Counted from the first letter of the stretch, positions 1 to 12,388 are shown. The stretch: 64,000 bases of DNA from Hyphomicrobiaceae bacterium (GCA_021775735.1 JAJFHG010000059.1:94376-158375); one strand, 5' to 3'. Numbers and translations: made by a program. Notes: a model not told the origin generated them from the letters alone.

Positions 1-1
1 T

Positions 2-262
2 TACCAAAACGTTAGGAAATACACCCTTAACGCCCATCAAGCTTTGGGCTGCCGCGGGGTCACGCGCGCAGACTTTCGGTTTGATGATTCAAACGGTGCA
101 GACGGTGCCGTCATTTGCCTTGAAGTGAATACACAACCGGGCATGACGGAAACCTCTTTGGTGCCGGAATTGGCGGCGCATGCGGGCTGGTCATTTGGCG
201 AGCTGGTGCGTTGGATTGTTGAGGATGCGAGTTGCGACAGGTCGACAGACAGACTGACTTAA
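2..262 (+). CDS. ddlB: D-alanine--D-alanine ligase, C-terminal fragment (cut by window edge)
   Basis: This is the last ~86 codons of an ATP-grasp D-Ala-D-Ala ligase, which makes the dipeptide for peptidoglycan precursors in the cytoplasm. The frame is open from base 2 to the TGA at 260-262. It carries the family's C-terminal signatures: ADFRFDD, then [17 protein letters not shown], where the Glu and Asn bind Mg2+. It sits immediately upstream of ftsQ and overlaps its TTG start by 31 bases, the usual alphaproteobacterial ddl-ftsQ-ftsA-ftsZ order. The N-terminal two thirds lie outside the window. Confidence 0.9.
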   Translation, partial: YQNVRKYTLNAHQALGCRGVTRADFRFDDSNGADGAVICLEVNTQPGMTETSLVPELAAHAGWSFGELVRWIVEDASCDRSTDRLT

Positions 263-1179
263 CCCCAGCCCGGATTGCACAATCCGCGCAAAGGCATATC
301 GTTGACCAACTCGCACCTGAAGCTTCACATTACCTGACGGAAGATTATTTTGAAGCGCGCGATCGCCGCCGTTCTACAACCGGTGCACTAGGTTGGCGCA
401 AAAAGATGGTGCGCCGCTTGGTAATTGCTGGTGGTGCAGCGCTTGCGGGCATCGTAACGTTTGCCATCCTAACAGACGGTGGTTCGCGACTTGCAACACC
501 CAGAGCGCTACATGGTGACCTTGAGCGCATGGCAATAGCCACCGGCTTTGGCATCAATCAGGTTGCGCTTTCAGGACACAGTTACACTTTCGAAGACGAT
601 ATCTTTGACGCACTAGATTTGCCCAACATGCATTCGTTTTTGAGCTTCGAGCCGTCCGTGCTGCGCGAACGCCTGCAACGTTTGCCATGGATCAAAACCG
701 TTGAAGCCTCGCGTATCTATCCGGGCCAATTAAAAATTCACGTTACAGAGCGCCGACCAGCAGCCGTTTGGCAGCGCGGTGGTCAGGACTATTTGATCGA
801 TGAAGGCGGGCGTGTGCTGTCTGCCATAGAACCAGGGGTTCTTGATCACTTGCCACGTCTCAGAGGTGAAGGTGCCTCCGCTCATGTTGGGGAATTGTTC
901 GCGCTCATGCAGCGGTTTCCGGATGTTGCAGGCTTCGTTACGGTTTCAGAACGCGTTGGCGAGCGACGCTGGACGCTGAAACTTGTTGGAGGTGGCGCAG
1001 TACACTTGCCAACTGGTCAGGAAGCAGGCGCACTGGAAGCATTTCTCGCCCGTGACAAGGCGCTCGACATCATCCAAAGCGGCAGCAGCATTGTTGATTT
1101 GCGTGCCGTTGGACGCATCACCATCAGGCTTACGGTCCCGGGAACACGAATCAGTGCCCGCGAACAAGGTATGGGCTGA
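232..1179 (+). CDS. ftsQ: Cell division protein FtsQ
   Basis: FtsQ is a bitopic inner-membrane divisome protein linking early and late division proteins. The 315-residue product has a cytoplasmic N-terminus, one membrane segment at about residues 61-80, a POTRA domain at about 107-175 ([32 protein letters not shown]) and an FtsQ beta domain ending near residue 300. The first usable start is TTG at 232, inside the end of ddlB, suggesting translational coupling. ftsA follows after 14 bases. Length and neighbours are typical; only the exact start is uncertain. Confidence 0.9.
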   Translation: MRQVDRQTDLTPARIAQSAQRHIVDQLAPEASHYLTEDYFEARDRRRSTTGALGWRKKMVRRLVIAGGAALAGIVTFAILTDGGSRLATPRALHGDLERMAIATGFGINQVALSGHSYTFEDDIFDALDLPNMHSFLSFEPSVLRERLQRLPWIKTVEASRIYPGQLKIHVTERRPAAVWQRGGQDYLIDEGGRVLSAIEPGVLDHLPRLRGEGASAHVGELFALMQRFPDVAGFVTVSERVGERRWTLKLVGGGAVHLPTGQEAGALEAFLARDKALDIIQSGSSIVDLRAVGRITIRLTVPGTRISAREQGMG

Positions 1180-1193
1180 GGGGAGCAACAACC

Positions 1194-2477
1194 ATGGCAA
1201 GCGCACATTGGAGCAAGGTTGGCGGTGATCGCATTATCGGCGTGCTCGACATAGGCTCTGCGAAAACAACCTGCCTCATTGCAGCTGTTGGGCCCTGGGC
1301 AACGACGCAATCGCAATCTCAAGATCAGTTGCGCGTTGTTGGCGTTGCTCAGCAGCGTTCACACGGTGTAACCGCAGGCGTGATCACGGACTTGGATCGC
1401 GCTGAGCAGGTGACGCGCGCAACGATTGCACAAGCTGAAACGATGGCGGGTGTTACGCTGGATGACATTGTTGTTTCGGTATCGTGCGGGCAACTCTTAT
1501 CTCGAAATTTTAGAGCGAGTGCGGACGTTGCTTCAGGCATCGTTGACGATGATGATTTGGCGCGCCTACACGGTGCAGGTCGCGGCTATGCCAAGCACGA
1601 TGGACGCAGCCTCATTCACCTCAACCATCGCGGATATCGTATTGATGGTTCTGAGTCCGTTGTTGATCCGCGTGGTATGGCGGCAAAACGGATCACAGCG
1701 GATTGGCACGCTGTAACGGCAGATGATGCACCGATACAAAACCTGCTTTTGACGATTGAGCGCTGCTATCTGCGCGCTAGCCATATGTTTGCAGCCCCCT
1801 ATGCAAGTGGACTTGCCACAACAACTAAAGAAGAGCGCCAGTTAGGGATTACCTGCATAGATTTTGGAGGCGGCACTACAACTCTTTCGGTGTTCTCTGA
1901 CGGTGAGTTCATGTTCACAGACTCGATAGCGATGGGCGCAAACCACATCACCTTCGATATTGCACGCGCATTGCAGACGCCGCTTGCAGAAGCTGAGCGA
2001 ATCAAGGCGCTCTATGGGTCTGTAATTAGTGCGCAATCCGATGAACATGAGACGTTTTCCTATCCGCTGGTGGGCGAGGAAGATGGTGATGTGAACCAAA
2101 CGACGAAAGCGCAGCTCTCAGGTATTATTCGGCAACGTTTTGGGGGACTTGCCAAGCGCATTGAAACGCGCCTCAGCGAAGCCGGCGTTGGTCCCTATAC
2201 GGGTGATCAGGTTGTCATTACCGGGGGTGGTAGCCAGCTTGTGGGCGCTGGCACATTTTTATCGCAAGTGCTGGGCAAGCGTGTGCGCATAGCAGGCCCT
2301 CATGCACTTTCTGGTCTCCCCAAGATCATGACCACGCCGGCGTTTGCGACGGCGGTCGGTTTGTTGGAAGCGCGTGCAAAAGATTTGAACACGCCTGCGG
2401 TAACGCGCCGTCCAAGGGGGCGTCGCTCAAAAAATTATATCGATCGGGTTGGATCTTGGTTGAAGCATGGGTTCTAG
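1194..2477 (+). CDS. ftsA: Cell division protein FtsA
   Basis: FtsA is the actin-like ATPase that tethers FtsZ to the membrane. Actin-fold motifs are visible: phosphate-1 VLDIGSAKTTCLI (residues 17-29), phosphate-2 CIDFGGGTTTLSVF (about 220-234) and the adenosine motif VVITGGGSQLVGAG (about 340-353). The C-terminus ends in a basic amphipathic stretch (NYIDRVGSWLKHGF), the expected membrane-targeting helix. The ATG at 1194 follows a GGGAG Shine-Dalgarno. It is co-directional with ftsQ and separated from ftsZ by 118 bases. Confidence 0.95.
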   Translation: MASAHWSKVGGDRIIGVLDIGSAKTTCLIAAVGPWATTQSQSQDQLRVVGVAQQRSHGVTAGVITDLDRAEQVTRATIAQAETMAGVTLDDIVVSVSCGQLLSRNFRASADVASGIVDDDDLARLHGAGRGYAKHDGRSLIHLNHRGYRIDGSESVVDPRGMAAKRITADWHAVTADDAPIQNLLLTIERCYLRASHMFAAPYASGLATTTKEERQLGITCIDFGGGTTTLSVFSDGEFMFTDSIAMGANHITFDIARALQTPLAEAERIKALYGSVISAQSDEHETFSYPLVGEEDGDVNQTTKAQLSGIIRQRFGGLAKRIETRLSEAGVGPYTGDQVVITGGGSQLVGAGTFLSQVLGKRVRIAGPHALSGLPKIMTTPAFATAVGLLEARAKDLNTPAVTRRPRGRRSKNYIDRVGSWLKHGF

Positions 2478-2595
2478 AGTGAACGGTAAAACGGTTCAGT
2501 GTTGCGTCACACGACGACAGAAATGAAACACTAGCTTACGCCAATAGGGCAGGCGCACTGCGCTGTTAGACCACCGAGATTGGCAAGAGGATGAC

Positions 2596-4392
2596 ATGAG
2601 CATCAAGTTGCAATTGCCAGAGCTCACCGACTTGAGACCACGTCTCGTTGTGATCGGTGTAGGTGGTGCGGGCTGCAATGCCATCAATAATATGATTGCA
2701 GCTGGCTTGGACGGCGTTGAATTTGTCGTTGCCAACACGGATGCGCAAGCACTTGCTGCATCAAGCGCTGAGCATCGCTTGCAACTGGGCGCTGAATTGA
2801 CAGAAGGCCTTGGCGCGGGATCGAAACCTGAGATTGGCAAGGCGGCTGCCGAAGAAGCGATTGAAGACATTCGGGCTCAGGTTTCTGGTGCCAATATGGT
2901 CTTTATCGCAGCAGGAATGGGCGGTGGCACGGGCACAGGTGCGGCGGCAACGATTGCCGCTGTGGCCCGTGAGATGGGTATTCTCACTGTTGGCGTGGTG
3001 ACGAAGCCGTTTCAGTTTGAAGGTGCGCGGCGCATGCGCATTGCCGAGGCGGGCATTGCAGAGCTGAAGTGCAACGTCGATACGTTGATCGTTATTCCAA
3101 ACCAGAATCTGTTCCGGCTTGCCAATGAAAAGACAACCTTCTCAGAAGCTTTTGTTCTGGCCGACCAGGTTCTGTTTTCAGGCGTTGCCTGCATTGTTGA
3201 TTTGATCATCAAAGAGGGTCTTATCAATCTTGACTTTGCAGACGTCAGAACTGTGATCAGTGGTATGGGCTCTGCGATGATGGGCACAGGTGAAGCTGCT
3301 GGCGAGCGTCGGGCCATCGTTGCTGCTGAAGAGGCGATTGCAAATCCGCTGTTAGACGATGTTTCGCTAGAGGGCGCGCGCGGGTTGTTGCTATCGATTA
3401 CAGGTGGCTCTGATCTGACGCTCTACGAAGTCGATGAAGCGGCGAGCCGGGTCAGAGAAGAAGTGGATCCAGATGCCAACATTATTGTTGGTGCGACGTA
3501 TGATCAAAGCCTTGGTGATCGCGTGCGGGTCTCGATTGTGGCCTCGGGCATGAAAAAGGGTGCGGGCACGGAAAGCCCCTTGGACTGGAAGGCACCTCCG
3601 CCCCTATCGCCATCTGAGATGCCCGTCACACCAAATATGTTTTCAGCACAGGCTGACAGCGAAACACCTGTTGGTTCGGCCCGGACCGATATGCAGATTG
3701 AGAGCGCGCAGAATGTGCAGCAGCGCTTAACGGAAGCTTTGCAAGCGGAACCAACAGTTCCTGGTGAGCCGCATCTGCCACCAACTGCTGACGCCGTCCC
3801 ACCTATTCCCATCACACGTTATGCAGGCGAAACTGATTTTGATCCTGCCCAACCAACACCAATGGCAAATGAGGGCGGAAGCGCTTGGAGTGGTGCAGGC
3901 GATGTGACGATTGAAGATGGTTTGCCGCCGCTTCCAAATACACATACGCCCGCGACCCAATACGATGCGCCTGCAACGTCTCATTATGCAGAGTCGCAGG
4001 ACTTTCAGCCCGCGATGGCGGAGCAAATTCCACGCGCTGGTCGGCGCATGCCAAGTGTTGAAGATTTTCCACCCCACGCCCAGATGGAATACCATCACAA
4101 ACAAGCTCAAGGGCAGGCGTCAGGCGGACCTGGTTTTAGCGACCCGTTCGCTCACGAAGCGCCACGCAAGCGAACACTCCTGGATCGCCTAACAGGACGT
4201 ACAAGACGTAAGGGTGATTCGTTTGTGGATAAGCCAAATTCAGAATCGGAACTGCAATCAAGTTCTGAGATACACCAAAATGATTCGCCTAAACAGCGTA
4301 TAGAACAGGCCTATGAAGGGTCTGAAGGTGAACCTCAAGAACGCCATCAAGATGCTGATCTACCAATGTTTTTTGGTCGGATCGCAAAGTAG
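2596..4392 (+). CDS. ftsZ: Cell division protein FtsZ, long C-terminal spacer type
   Basis: FtsZ is the tubulin-like GTPase that forms the division ring. The 598-residue protein has the nucleotide-binding [12 protein letters not shown] near the N-terminus, the tubulin signature GGGTGTGAA at about residue 109, and the T7-loop region [11 protein letters not shown] near 210. The GTPase core ends at about residue 325. A roughly 250-residue Pro/Gln/Glu-rich spacer then leads to a C-terminal peptide [11 protein letters not shown], the probable FtsA-binding tail. A long spacer is usual for alphaproteobacterial FtsZ. AAGAGGA precedes the ATG. Confidence 0.96.
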   Translation: MSIKLQLPELTDLRPRLVVIGVGGAGCNAINNMIAAGLDGVEFVVANTDAQALAASSAEHRLQLGAELTEGLGAGSKPEIGKAAAEEAIEDIRAQVSGANMVFIAAGMGGGTGTGAAATIAAVAREMGILTVGVVTKPFQFEGARRMRIAEAGIAELKCNVDTLIVIPNQNLFRLANEKTTFSEAFVLADQVLFSGVACIVDLIIKEGLINLDFADVRTVISGMGSAMMGTGEAAGERRAIVAAEEAIANPLLDDVSLEGARGLLLSITGGSDLTLYEVDEAASRVREEVDPDANIIVGATYDQSLGDRVRVSIVASGMKKGAGTESPLDWKAPPPLSPSEMPVTPNMFSAQADSETPVGSARTDMQIESAQNVQQRLTEALQAEPTVPGEPHLPPTADAVPPIPITRYAGETDFDPAQPTPMANEGGSAWSGAGDVTIEDGLPPLPNTHTPATQYDAPATSHYAESQDFQPAMAEQIPRAGRRMPSVEDFPPHAQMEYHHKQAQGQASGGPGFSDPFAHEAPRKRTLLDRLTGRTRRKGDSFVDKPNSESELQSSSEIHQNDSPKQRIEQAYEGSEGEPQERHQDADLPMFFGRIAK

Positions 4393-4506
4393 AAAGTTGA
4401 CCAAATGGGAAGCTTTCCTGGCCATTTTCAATTTGATTGCAAGACAGTAACACTTGGTAAGAAACCGTGATTTGTAGTCGTCCATACACCCAGGTATCGT
4501 TTGTTT

Positions 4507-4571
4507 ATTCGAGACCGTGTTCGAATTACCTCAGATGGTCTCATTGCTCCCGAGGGGGGCGGCAATGAGAC
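4507..4571 (+). promoter_or_regulatory. Structured leader upstream of lpxC with competing inverted repeats
   Basis: Three inverted repeats overlap here. GTCTCATTGC (4538-4547) pairs perfectly with GCAATGAGAC (4562-4571) around a G-rich loop. GAGACC (4511-4516) can pair with GGTCTC (4537-4542), sharing bases with the first stem. ATTCGA (4507-4512) can pair with TCGAAT (4521-4526). The large stem covers an upstream in-frame ATG (4565-4567) and its GAGGGGGG. No T-run follows, so an intrinsic terminator is unlikely. Regulatory meaning is inferred. Confidence 0.45.
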
Positions 4572-4681
4572 TGACACGTAACAGAATTACTGAGGCTTTG
4601 AACAAAGGTTATGGGGGTGGCAGTTCGCTGATCTTAGACGATCGTGGGCATGGCCATTTAGGGACCGAGGGACGGCGCAAA

Positions 4682-5629
4682 ATGTCGAATCGCTTTATCG
4701 GCGCACGGCAGACCACGATAGCTCAAGAAATTGAGCTGAGGGGGACGGGGGTACATAGTGGAGCTCCAGTTTCAGTTCTTCTGCATCCAGCAGAACCTGA
4801 CACTGGGCTCCGTTTTTATGTCACCAAACGCGGATCCATCATTGCGGATATCCCGGCACAGGTAAGTCAGGTTAAAAATCTGACATTGTGCACGGTGATT
4901 GGTGATGATGCTGGTGTGACCGTATCGACCGTCGAACATCTATTGGCAGCGTTGCGTGGCCTGTCTGTCGACAACTGCATTATTGAGATCGACAGCAAAG
5001 AAGTTCCGATTATGGATGGCAGCTCAGCTGCCTTTGTGGAGGCGATCGACGAAGTTGGTATCCGCCAGCTCGACGCGCCTCGTAAATTTATCAAGGTTCT
5101 GAAACCAATCCGTATTCAGGAAGGTGATTGTTGGGGTGAACTGACCCCGCACTCAGGTTTCCATCTCGACGTTGAGATTGATTTCCCATGTGATGTGATT
5201 GGCAAGCAGCGCTTGTCGTTCGAGATGAACCCAGCCATTTTCCGTCACGAATTGTCTCGCGCCCGTACGTTTGGTTTTATGAGTGATGTAGAGCGACTGT
5301 GGAAAGCAGGCCTCGCGCTGGGTGCAAGCCTCGACAATACGGTTGCTATTGGCGACGATAAAATCATGAACAAGGAAGGTCTGCGCGATCCTCTTGAGTT
5401 TGTGCGCCACAAAATGCTCGATGCTGTTGGTGATTTGAGCTTAGCTGGCCAGCCGCTGCTTGGTGCGTTTCGCTCAGTGCGTGGTGGTCATCGGCTCAAT
5501 TCGCTGGTCGTTCAGGCTCTTCTGGCTGATAGCTCAGCTTGGACGTTGGTTGAAGCTCCGCGGGTACGCGATGTTTCGATCGCAACACAGCCTTACCAGG
5601 TGGCTCCAGCTTTGGCCGCAGGCGAGTAA
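4682..5629 (+). CDS. lpxC: UDP-3-O-acyl-N-acetylglucosamine deacetylase
   Basis: LpxC is the zinc deacetylase of the committed step of lipid A synthesis. Zinc ligands and catalytic groups are seen as STVEHLLAALRG, HKMLDAVGDLSLAG and HRLNSLVV. I chose the ATG at 4682 because the conserved region (TTIAQEIELRGTGVHSG) starts there, a GAGGGA precedes it, and the resulting 315 residues match the family. The frame stays open to 4517, and an ATG at 4565 also has a strong Shine-Dalgarno, which would add 39 residues. It lies after ftsZ with a structured leader between them. Confidence 0.93.
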   Translation: MSNRFIGARQTTIAQEIELRGTGVHSGAPVSVLLHPAEPDTGLRFYVTKRGSIIADIPAQVSQVKNLTLCTVIGDDAGVTVSTVEHLLAALRGLSVDNCIIEIDSKEVPIMDGSSAAFVEAIDEVGIRQLDAPRKFIKVLKPIRIQEGDCWGELTPHSGFHLDVEIDFPCDVIGKQRLSFEMNPAIFRHELSRARTFGFMSDVERLWKAGLALGASLDNTVAIGDDKIMNKEGLRDPLEFVRHKMLDAVGDLSLAGQPLLGAFRSVRGGHRLNSLVVQALLADSSAWTLVEAPRVRDVSIATQPYQVAPALAAGE

Positions 5630-5996
5630 GTCTGCCCATATCCTTTGATTTCAAGACGATTTGAGTGCGCGGCGATTGCGGCGCGCTCGCGTGGGCTGAA
5701 TTCGTCTTGATGCTAATTCTATGAGGCTATCTGGCCCCTTCATCGCGCGCGAAGCAGGCCTCTGCCAGCCCCAGAACAACCATATTCCAAAGCTAAACAA
5801 CGGGTTGAATGGGATAATTAGCTTTTTCGCTCGAATTGAAACGCGCGGCTCGCTAGAATACCGCATCGAGTCCGTTGGAAAAGTGGCGTATGAAGCTGTG
5901 ATGACGGGGCAAGCCCCTGAATTGAGATGAGAAGACTTGAGCTCAAAAAGCTCAACATATTAGTTTGCACGAACACACGAACATATAGGCGTCGGG
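5630..5996. other. Intergenic region between lpxC and bamD, no gene recognised
   Basis: These 367 bases contain only short open frames without family resemblance. Visible structure is limited to GGGGCAAGCCCC near 5910 and a 7-bp inverted repeat TTGAGCT/AGCTCAA at about 5937-5955. It presumably holds the bamD promoter, but no convincing -35/-10 pair was found. Confidence 0.5.
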
Positions 5997-6872
5997 ATGG
6001 CCGGGGGAATTTATAGACTTAAGCAAGGTGTGGTGCGCGGTGCGCGCCCATTTGTGTTTGTCTTAACGGGTCTTGCCGTCACCGCGTGTGCGTCTGCTGA
6101 CATTACAACGTCGCTCAATCCAGACCCGCCTGAAAAGATTTATAATTCGGCTGATGCGCTGATGACGGCTGGCAAGTTTCAAGAGGCTGCCAAGAAGTTT
6201 GAAGACCTGGATCGGTCACACCCGTATGCACCTGAAGCGCGCCGCGCGATGGTTCTTGCCGCTTATAGTTATTACAAAGCAGGCAAGTTGCCAGAGGCAA
6301 TTGTTGCAGCACAGCGCTACACGAGCTTGCATCCTGGGACGAAGGATGCCCCGTTTGCGCATCACATCATTGCCTCGGCTTACTTCGATGAAATGAAGAA
6401 GCCGAACCGGGACCAATCCTCGACCCTGAAGGCTGTGAAAGAGCTGAAGAAGTTGCGCTCTCTCTATCCTGACAGCAAGTATGCCAAAATTGCAGAAAAC
6501 CGTATTCGTTTGGCAGAAGACACCTTGGCTGCCTCAGAGATGCAAGTCGGGCGCTACTACCTGAAGCGTAATAATCATGTCGGGGCCATCAATCGCTTCA
6601 GGACGGTGGTGTCGAAATATCAAACAACGGCCCACGTTGAAGAAGCCCTGATGCGGCTGACGGAAAGCTACATGGCGCTGGGCGTTGTCAATGAAGCGCA
6701 AACTGCGGCTGCTGTCTTGGGACATAACTTCCCGCAAAGCCCGTGGTATAAGGATGCTTATGCGTTGCTGCAATCTGGTGGACTTGCTCCGCGTGAAGAT
6801 GGTGGCTCGTGGATATCGAAGACTTGGAAGTCGCTCCCGAGTTTCTCGCTTGGTGGACCTAAGAACGGTTAG
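5997..6872 (+). CDS. bamD: Outer membrane assembly lipoprotein BamD (ComL/YfiO)
   Basis: BamD is the essential lipoprotein of the BAM complex that inserts beta-barrel proteins in the outer membrane. The 291-residue product has a basic N-terminus, a hydrophobic segment and the lipobox LAVTAC at about residues 26-31. TPR repeats follow (YNSADALMTAGKFQEAAKKF, AAYSYYKAGKLPEAIVAAQR, GRYYLKRNNHVGAINRF), as expected for BamD. It follows lpxC in the usual order. In many alphaproteobacteria recN lies between bamD and ligA; here only 183 bases separate bamD from ligA. Confidence 0.93.
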   Translation: MAGGIYRLKQGVVRGARPFVFVLTGLAVTACASADITTSLNPDPPEKIYNSADALMTAGKFQEAAKKFEDLDRSHPYAPEARRAMVLAAYSYYKAGKLPEAIVAAQRYTSLHPGTKDAPFAHHIIASAYFDEMKKPNRDQSSTLKAVKELKKLRSLYPDSKYAKIAENRIRLAEDTLAASEMQVGRYYLKRNNHVGAINRFRTVVSKYQTTAHVEEALMRLTESYMALGVVNEAQTAAAVLGHNFPQSPWYKDAYALLQSGGLAPREDGGSWISKTWKSLPSFSLGGPKNG

Positions 6873-7043
6873 CCTTTGACTTGCGTCCCTGTCTGTTTTC
6901 TTGTCTGCTTTTACAGATCAGATTTGCGGCGCCTACTTCACCTCAATGATATCACCGACTATACCAACCTTCGTGTTCCAAATCTTGGTGCATCCTGGGT
7001 TCACGTGTATTTTGTTTCGCCCAACCATTTCTCAGACCCCTAA

Positions 7044-9191
<2,148 letters not shown>

Positions 9192-9236
9192 TGTGACTGC
9201 TTCAGATTTTACAGACGACATCAAAAGGAATAAGAA

Positions 9237-9626
9237 ATGCCACTTTTGCGTATTGATTTGATTGAAGGCCGTACAGATGATGAGCTGAAGACTTTGCTGG
9301 ACGCGCTACATCGCGCCATGGTTGAGGCGTTCAAGGTTCCCGTGCGCGACCGTTATCAAATTGTCCATGAGCATAACCCAACCCGCATGATCATTGAAGA
9401 TACGGGGCTTGATATTCCACGCACTGACAAGGTCGTCTTTTTGCAGGTGACATCAAGGCCGCGTGGCGTTGAGAAAAAGAAAGAGTTCTATCGACTCATG
9501 TGCGAGGAACTTGAAAAGTCCTGCGGCATTAAAAGTTCAGACGTTGTGTTCTCGATGGTTGAGAATAGCGATGAAGATTGGTCGTTTGGTCTTGGGCGCG
9601 CGCAATTCTTAACGGGCGAACTCTAA
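9237..9626 (+). CDS. Tautomerase family protein (4-oxalocrotonate tautomerase-like)
   Basis: A 129-residue protein of the tautomerase/MIF superfamily. The start reads Met-Pro-Leu-Leu-Arg, so removal of Met would expose the N-terminal proline used as general base. The rest (IDLIEGRTDDELKTLLDALH, RYQIVHEHNPTRMI, FLQVTSRPRGVEKKKEFYRL) matches the longer tautomerase subgroup of about 130 residues rather than the 62-residue 4-OT type. AAGGAATAAGAA precedes the ATG. It converges with the aminopeptidase gene, with 10 bases between stops. The substrate cannot be inferred. Confidence 0.8.
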   Translation: MPLLRIDLIEGRTDDELKTLLDALHRAMVEAFKVPVRDRYQIVHEHNPTRMIIEDTGLDIPRTDKVVFLQVTSRPRGVEKKKEFYRLMCEELEKSCGIKSSDVVFSMVENSDEDWSFGLGRAQFLTGEL

Positions 9627-9636
9627 CCTGATCTGG

Positions 9637-11454
9637 TTATAGCGGTTCAGTGGCACCCTTAAGCCAAAGTCGTGCATCGGAGGGCAAGGCGCCTGTAAGG
9701 CGCTTTCGCACGTCGCTATGATAGGCGTTGATCCAATCGACTTCCATTGGTGTGAGAAGGTCCTTATCAATTAAGGTTCGATCATAGGGAGCGAGGGTGA
9801 GAGTCTCGAAAGACATCATCTCGCGTTCGCCCCCCTTAACGTGTTCGACCGGGCGCACTAAAACCAAATTCTCGATGCGAATGCCATAGGCCCCTTGCTT
9901 GTAAAACCCAGGTTCGTTGGACAGGATCATGCCGGGTTCCAAGGCCACCATGCCAGCGCGCGAAATAGATTGCGGGCCTTCATGTACTGATAAGTAGCTG
10001 CCAACGCCATGGCCCGTGCCATGGTCAAAGTCGAGGCCGTGCTGCCACAAGGCATGGCGTGCAAGGGGGTCGAGGTCAATCCCGCGCGTTCCTTTGGGAA
10101 AGCGCGCTGCAGAAATTGCAACGTGACCTTTAAGAACAAGGGTGTAGTGACGGCGCATGGTCGATGTCGGACTTCCAATTGCCATCGTGCGGGTGATGTC
10201 GGTCGTGCCGTCGAGATATTGCGCTCCTGAATCGACCAGCAACAATTCGCCCCGCTTTAGCTTGCGGTTCGATTTTGGGCTAACACGATAATGGACGATG
10301 GCCCCATTGGGTCCGCTGCCCGAAATGGTGTCGAATGATATTTCTTGCAGGGCGCCAGTTTCGGCGCGAAAGCGCTCCAGATTTTCGACGACCGTGATTT
10401 CATCGAGGGACGTTCTGCTTTCAATCTCGCCCTCAAGCCAGCTCAGAAATCGAACGAGCGCCACACCGTCGCGTTCATGTGCTTGGCGACTGCCTTCGAT
10501 TTCAGCGCCATTCTTAATGGCTTTAAGGCCAAGGCACGGGTCGCGACCGACATGATACGCTTTGTTGGACCCCAACGTGCTGTGGAACCAATAGGCTGCT
10601 GTCGCTGGATCAATGCGGGCAATCTTGCCGTTAGACTTGAGCTTGCGCACGCGATGACGCAACTCCTCTGGAGCGCTTATTTTCAGAGTACCTTTGAGCG
10701 CGCGTTTTACATCGGCCGGGATCTTTTCTGGTGCTATAAAAAGTTCAGGCTTTCCACTCTTGGGGACAAGCGCAAAGGCAAGTGCGACGGGTGTATGAGG
10801 AATGTCCCTGCCACGAATGTTAAACAGCCACGCGATGGAATCTGGTTGTGTCAGGACAGCGTAATCTTCGCCGCTCTCCTTTAGGAGGCACTGGACGTCT
10901 GAAATTTTCTGTTCAGCGGTTGCGCCTGCAAATTTAAGTGGGTGCAATGAGATAGGTGTTATTTCGGTCTTTGGGCGTTCCGTGCCCCAGATTTTATCAA
11001 CCAGGTTGCGTGCCATTGGTTTGAGTTTGATGCCCGCTTTGCTGAGATCGGTCTTCAACTGTTTGACTTCAGATATGGTGACGAGCCAGGGATCAAACCC
11101 AAGTGTATCGCCGCGCTTTAACGTTTCCATAGCCCAGGGTGCGATCTGGGTTCTGGCCAATCCGGGATAGGCAAAAAGTTTGGGGTCAGTCTCTAGCCCG
11201 ACCTGAACGGTATAACGACCATCAACAAAAACTGCGGCCTTGCGTGCTGCAATGACAGCGGCCCCCGCGCTCCCTGAGAATCCAGTAAGCCATTTTAGGC
11301 GCTCTGTGTGAGGTGCAACGTATTCGCCTTGGTGTTCGTCTGCGCGCGGTACAAGATAAGCGTCTACATTGGCTGATTTCATCGCGGCTCTGATTGCGGT
11401 TAGTTTGTCAGCCGCTGCTGCGGGATCGGGTGGAGAATCAAAAGTCTGAAACAT
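9637..11454 (-). CDS. Xaa-Pro aminopeptidase (aminopeptidase P, M24B)
   Basis: This metallopeptidase removes N-terminal residues preceding proline. The 605-residue length and two creatinase-like N-terminal domains followed by the pita-bread domain match the three-domain aminopeptidase P type. The metal site is readable: DSGAQYLDGTTDITRT (two Asp), GHGVGSYLSVHEGP (His), NEPGFYKQGAYGIRIEN (Glu) and FETLTLAPYD (Glu). It is cytoplasmic, with no signal peptide. It lies 34 bases from the start of upstream prmA on the same strand and may be co-transcribed. Confidence 0.93.
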   Translation of the reverse strand: MFQTFDSPPDPAAAADKLTAIRAAMKSANVDAYLVPRADEHQGEYVAPHTERLKWLTGFSGSAGAAVIAARKAAVFVDGRYTVQVGLETDPKLFAYPGLARTQIAPWAMETLKRGDTLGFDPWLVTISEVKQLKTDLSKAGIKLKPMARNLVDKIWGTERPKTEITPISLHPLKFAGATAEQKISDVQCLLKESGEDYAVLTQPDSIAWLFNIRGRDIPHTPVALAFALVPKSGKPELFIAPEKIPADVKRALKGTLKISAPEELRHRVRKLKSNGKIARIDPATAAYWFHSTLGSNKAYHVGRDPCLGLKAIKNGAEIEGSRQAHERDGVALVRFLSWLEGEIESRTSLDEITVVENLERFRAETGALQEISFDTISGSGPNGAIVHYRVSPKSNRKLKRGELLLVDSGAQYLDGTTDITRTMAIGSPTSTMRRHYTLVLKGHVAISAARFPKGTRGIDLDPLARHALWQHGLDFDHGTGHGVGSYLSVHEGPQSISRAGMVALEPGMILSNEPGFYKQGAYGIRIENLVLVRPVEHVKGGEREMMSFETLTLAPYDRTLIDKDLLTPMEVDWINAYHSDVRKRLTGALPSDARLWLKGATEPL

Positions 11455-11488
11455 GACGCGTTGGGACCTGCCATTTTATTGTGTTGGC

Positions 11489-12388
11489 TTACAAGGCGCG
11501 CGAAAGGGTCAGCGTTGTCCAGCCGTGGAGTTTCATCTTAGAGCACACCTGAAAGCCATGGGCGAGATAGCGCGCCTGTACTTCACTCGCTTGTGTGTTG
11601 AGAATACCAGAAAGAATAAGCTTACCGCCAATTTGTGAGGCACCTGCGATCTCAGCCGCCAGCGTGAGTAAGGGGGCGGCAAGAATATTGGCGATGATCA
11701 GATCAAAGGGCGTGCGGGCGCGCAACTGAGGGTGATTGAGACCTGCGGCCGTTACTGTTGTGATGTGTGTGTGGGCACCGTTTTGGCGCACATTGTTAGC
11801 CGCGACGATCACCGATTGCGGATCAAGATCACTGGCAATGATGCTGGCATTGGGTTTTGCACGTGCCAATGCAATTGACAGAACGGCCGATCCGCACCCC
11901 AAATCCAACGCATTTTGTACCGAGCTTGTTCGCGTAACGTGGTCAATGGCAAGAAGGCAACCATAGGTGGTGGCATGATGAGCGGTGCCAAAGGCCTCGC
12001 CAGCGTCGATCAATATGGAATTAGGTCCGCGTGCCACACGGTGTTGATCGTGACTACCGTAAATCGTGTATCGTCCCGCTTCAACGGGCGGCAAAGCGGC
12101 CTGTGACAGCGCCACCCAATTGTTGTCTGGTATAGATTCTGGTGTGAAGTTATTGGCGGAAACATCAAGGCACATTGCCATGGTTTCTACGAGATGGCCC
12201 GTGTCTTCAGTATTATTGAAGTAAGATTCTATTCGCCAGTTTTTGACTTCACCTGAACCACCGTCTTCTCGTACTTCAAAAATGGTCAATGCATCGGGAG
12301 TTGGTATGAGCAGTTCTTGAAGAAGGCTTGCTGCCCGGTGGGCGGCGTCACGCTCTGCGCATTCATAGACAATTTTTTGCTGTGACAT
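11489..12388 (-). CDS. prmA: Ribosomal protein L11 methyltransferase
   Basis: PrmA is the SAM-dependent enzyme that trimethylates ribosomal protein L11. The 299-residue sequence has an N-terminal substrate-recognition domain and a class I methyltransferase fold with motif I LDLGCGSAVLSIALARA, the acidic residue in IIASDLDPQSV, and the DLIIANILAAPL motif typical of PrmA. It lies between the aminopeptidase P gene and the DUF3754 gene, all on the minus strand. Confidence 0.92.
   Translation of the reverse strand: MSQQKIVYECAERDAAHRAASLLQELLIPTPDALTIFEVREDGGSGEVKNWRIESYFNNTEDTGHLVETMAMCLDVSANNFTPESIPDNNWVALSQAALPPVEAGRYTIYGSHDQHRVARGPNSILIDAGEAFGTAHHATTYGCLLAIDHVTRTSSVQNALDLGCGSAVLSIALARAKPNASIIASDLDPQSVIVAANNVRQNGAHTHITTVTAAGLNHPQLRARTPFDLIIANILAAPLLTLAAEIAGASQIGGKLILSGILNTQASEVQARYLAHGFQVCSKMKLHGWTTLTLSRAL

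Noticed and set aside
5721..5930. 69-codon frame between lpxC and bamD
   Set aside because: No Shine-Dalgarno, no family resemblance and an overlapping frame of similar length on the other strand.
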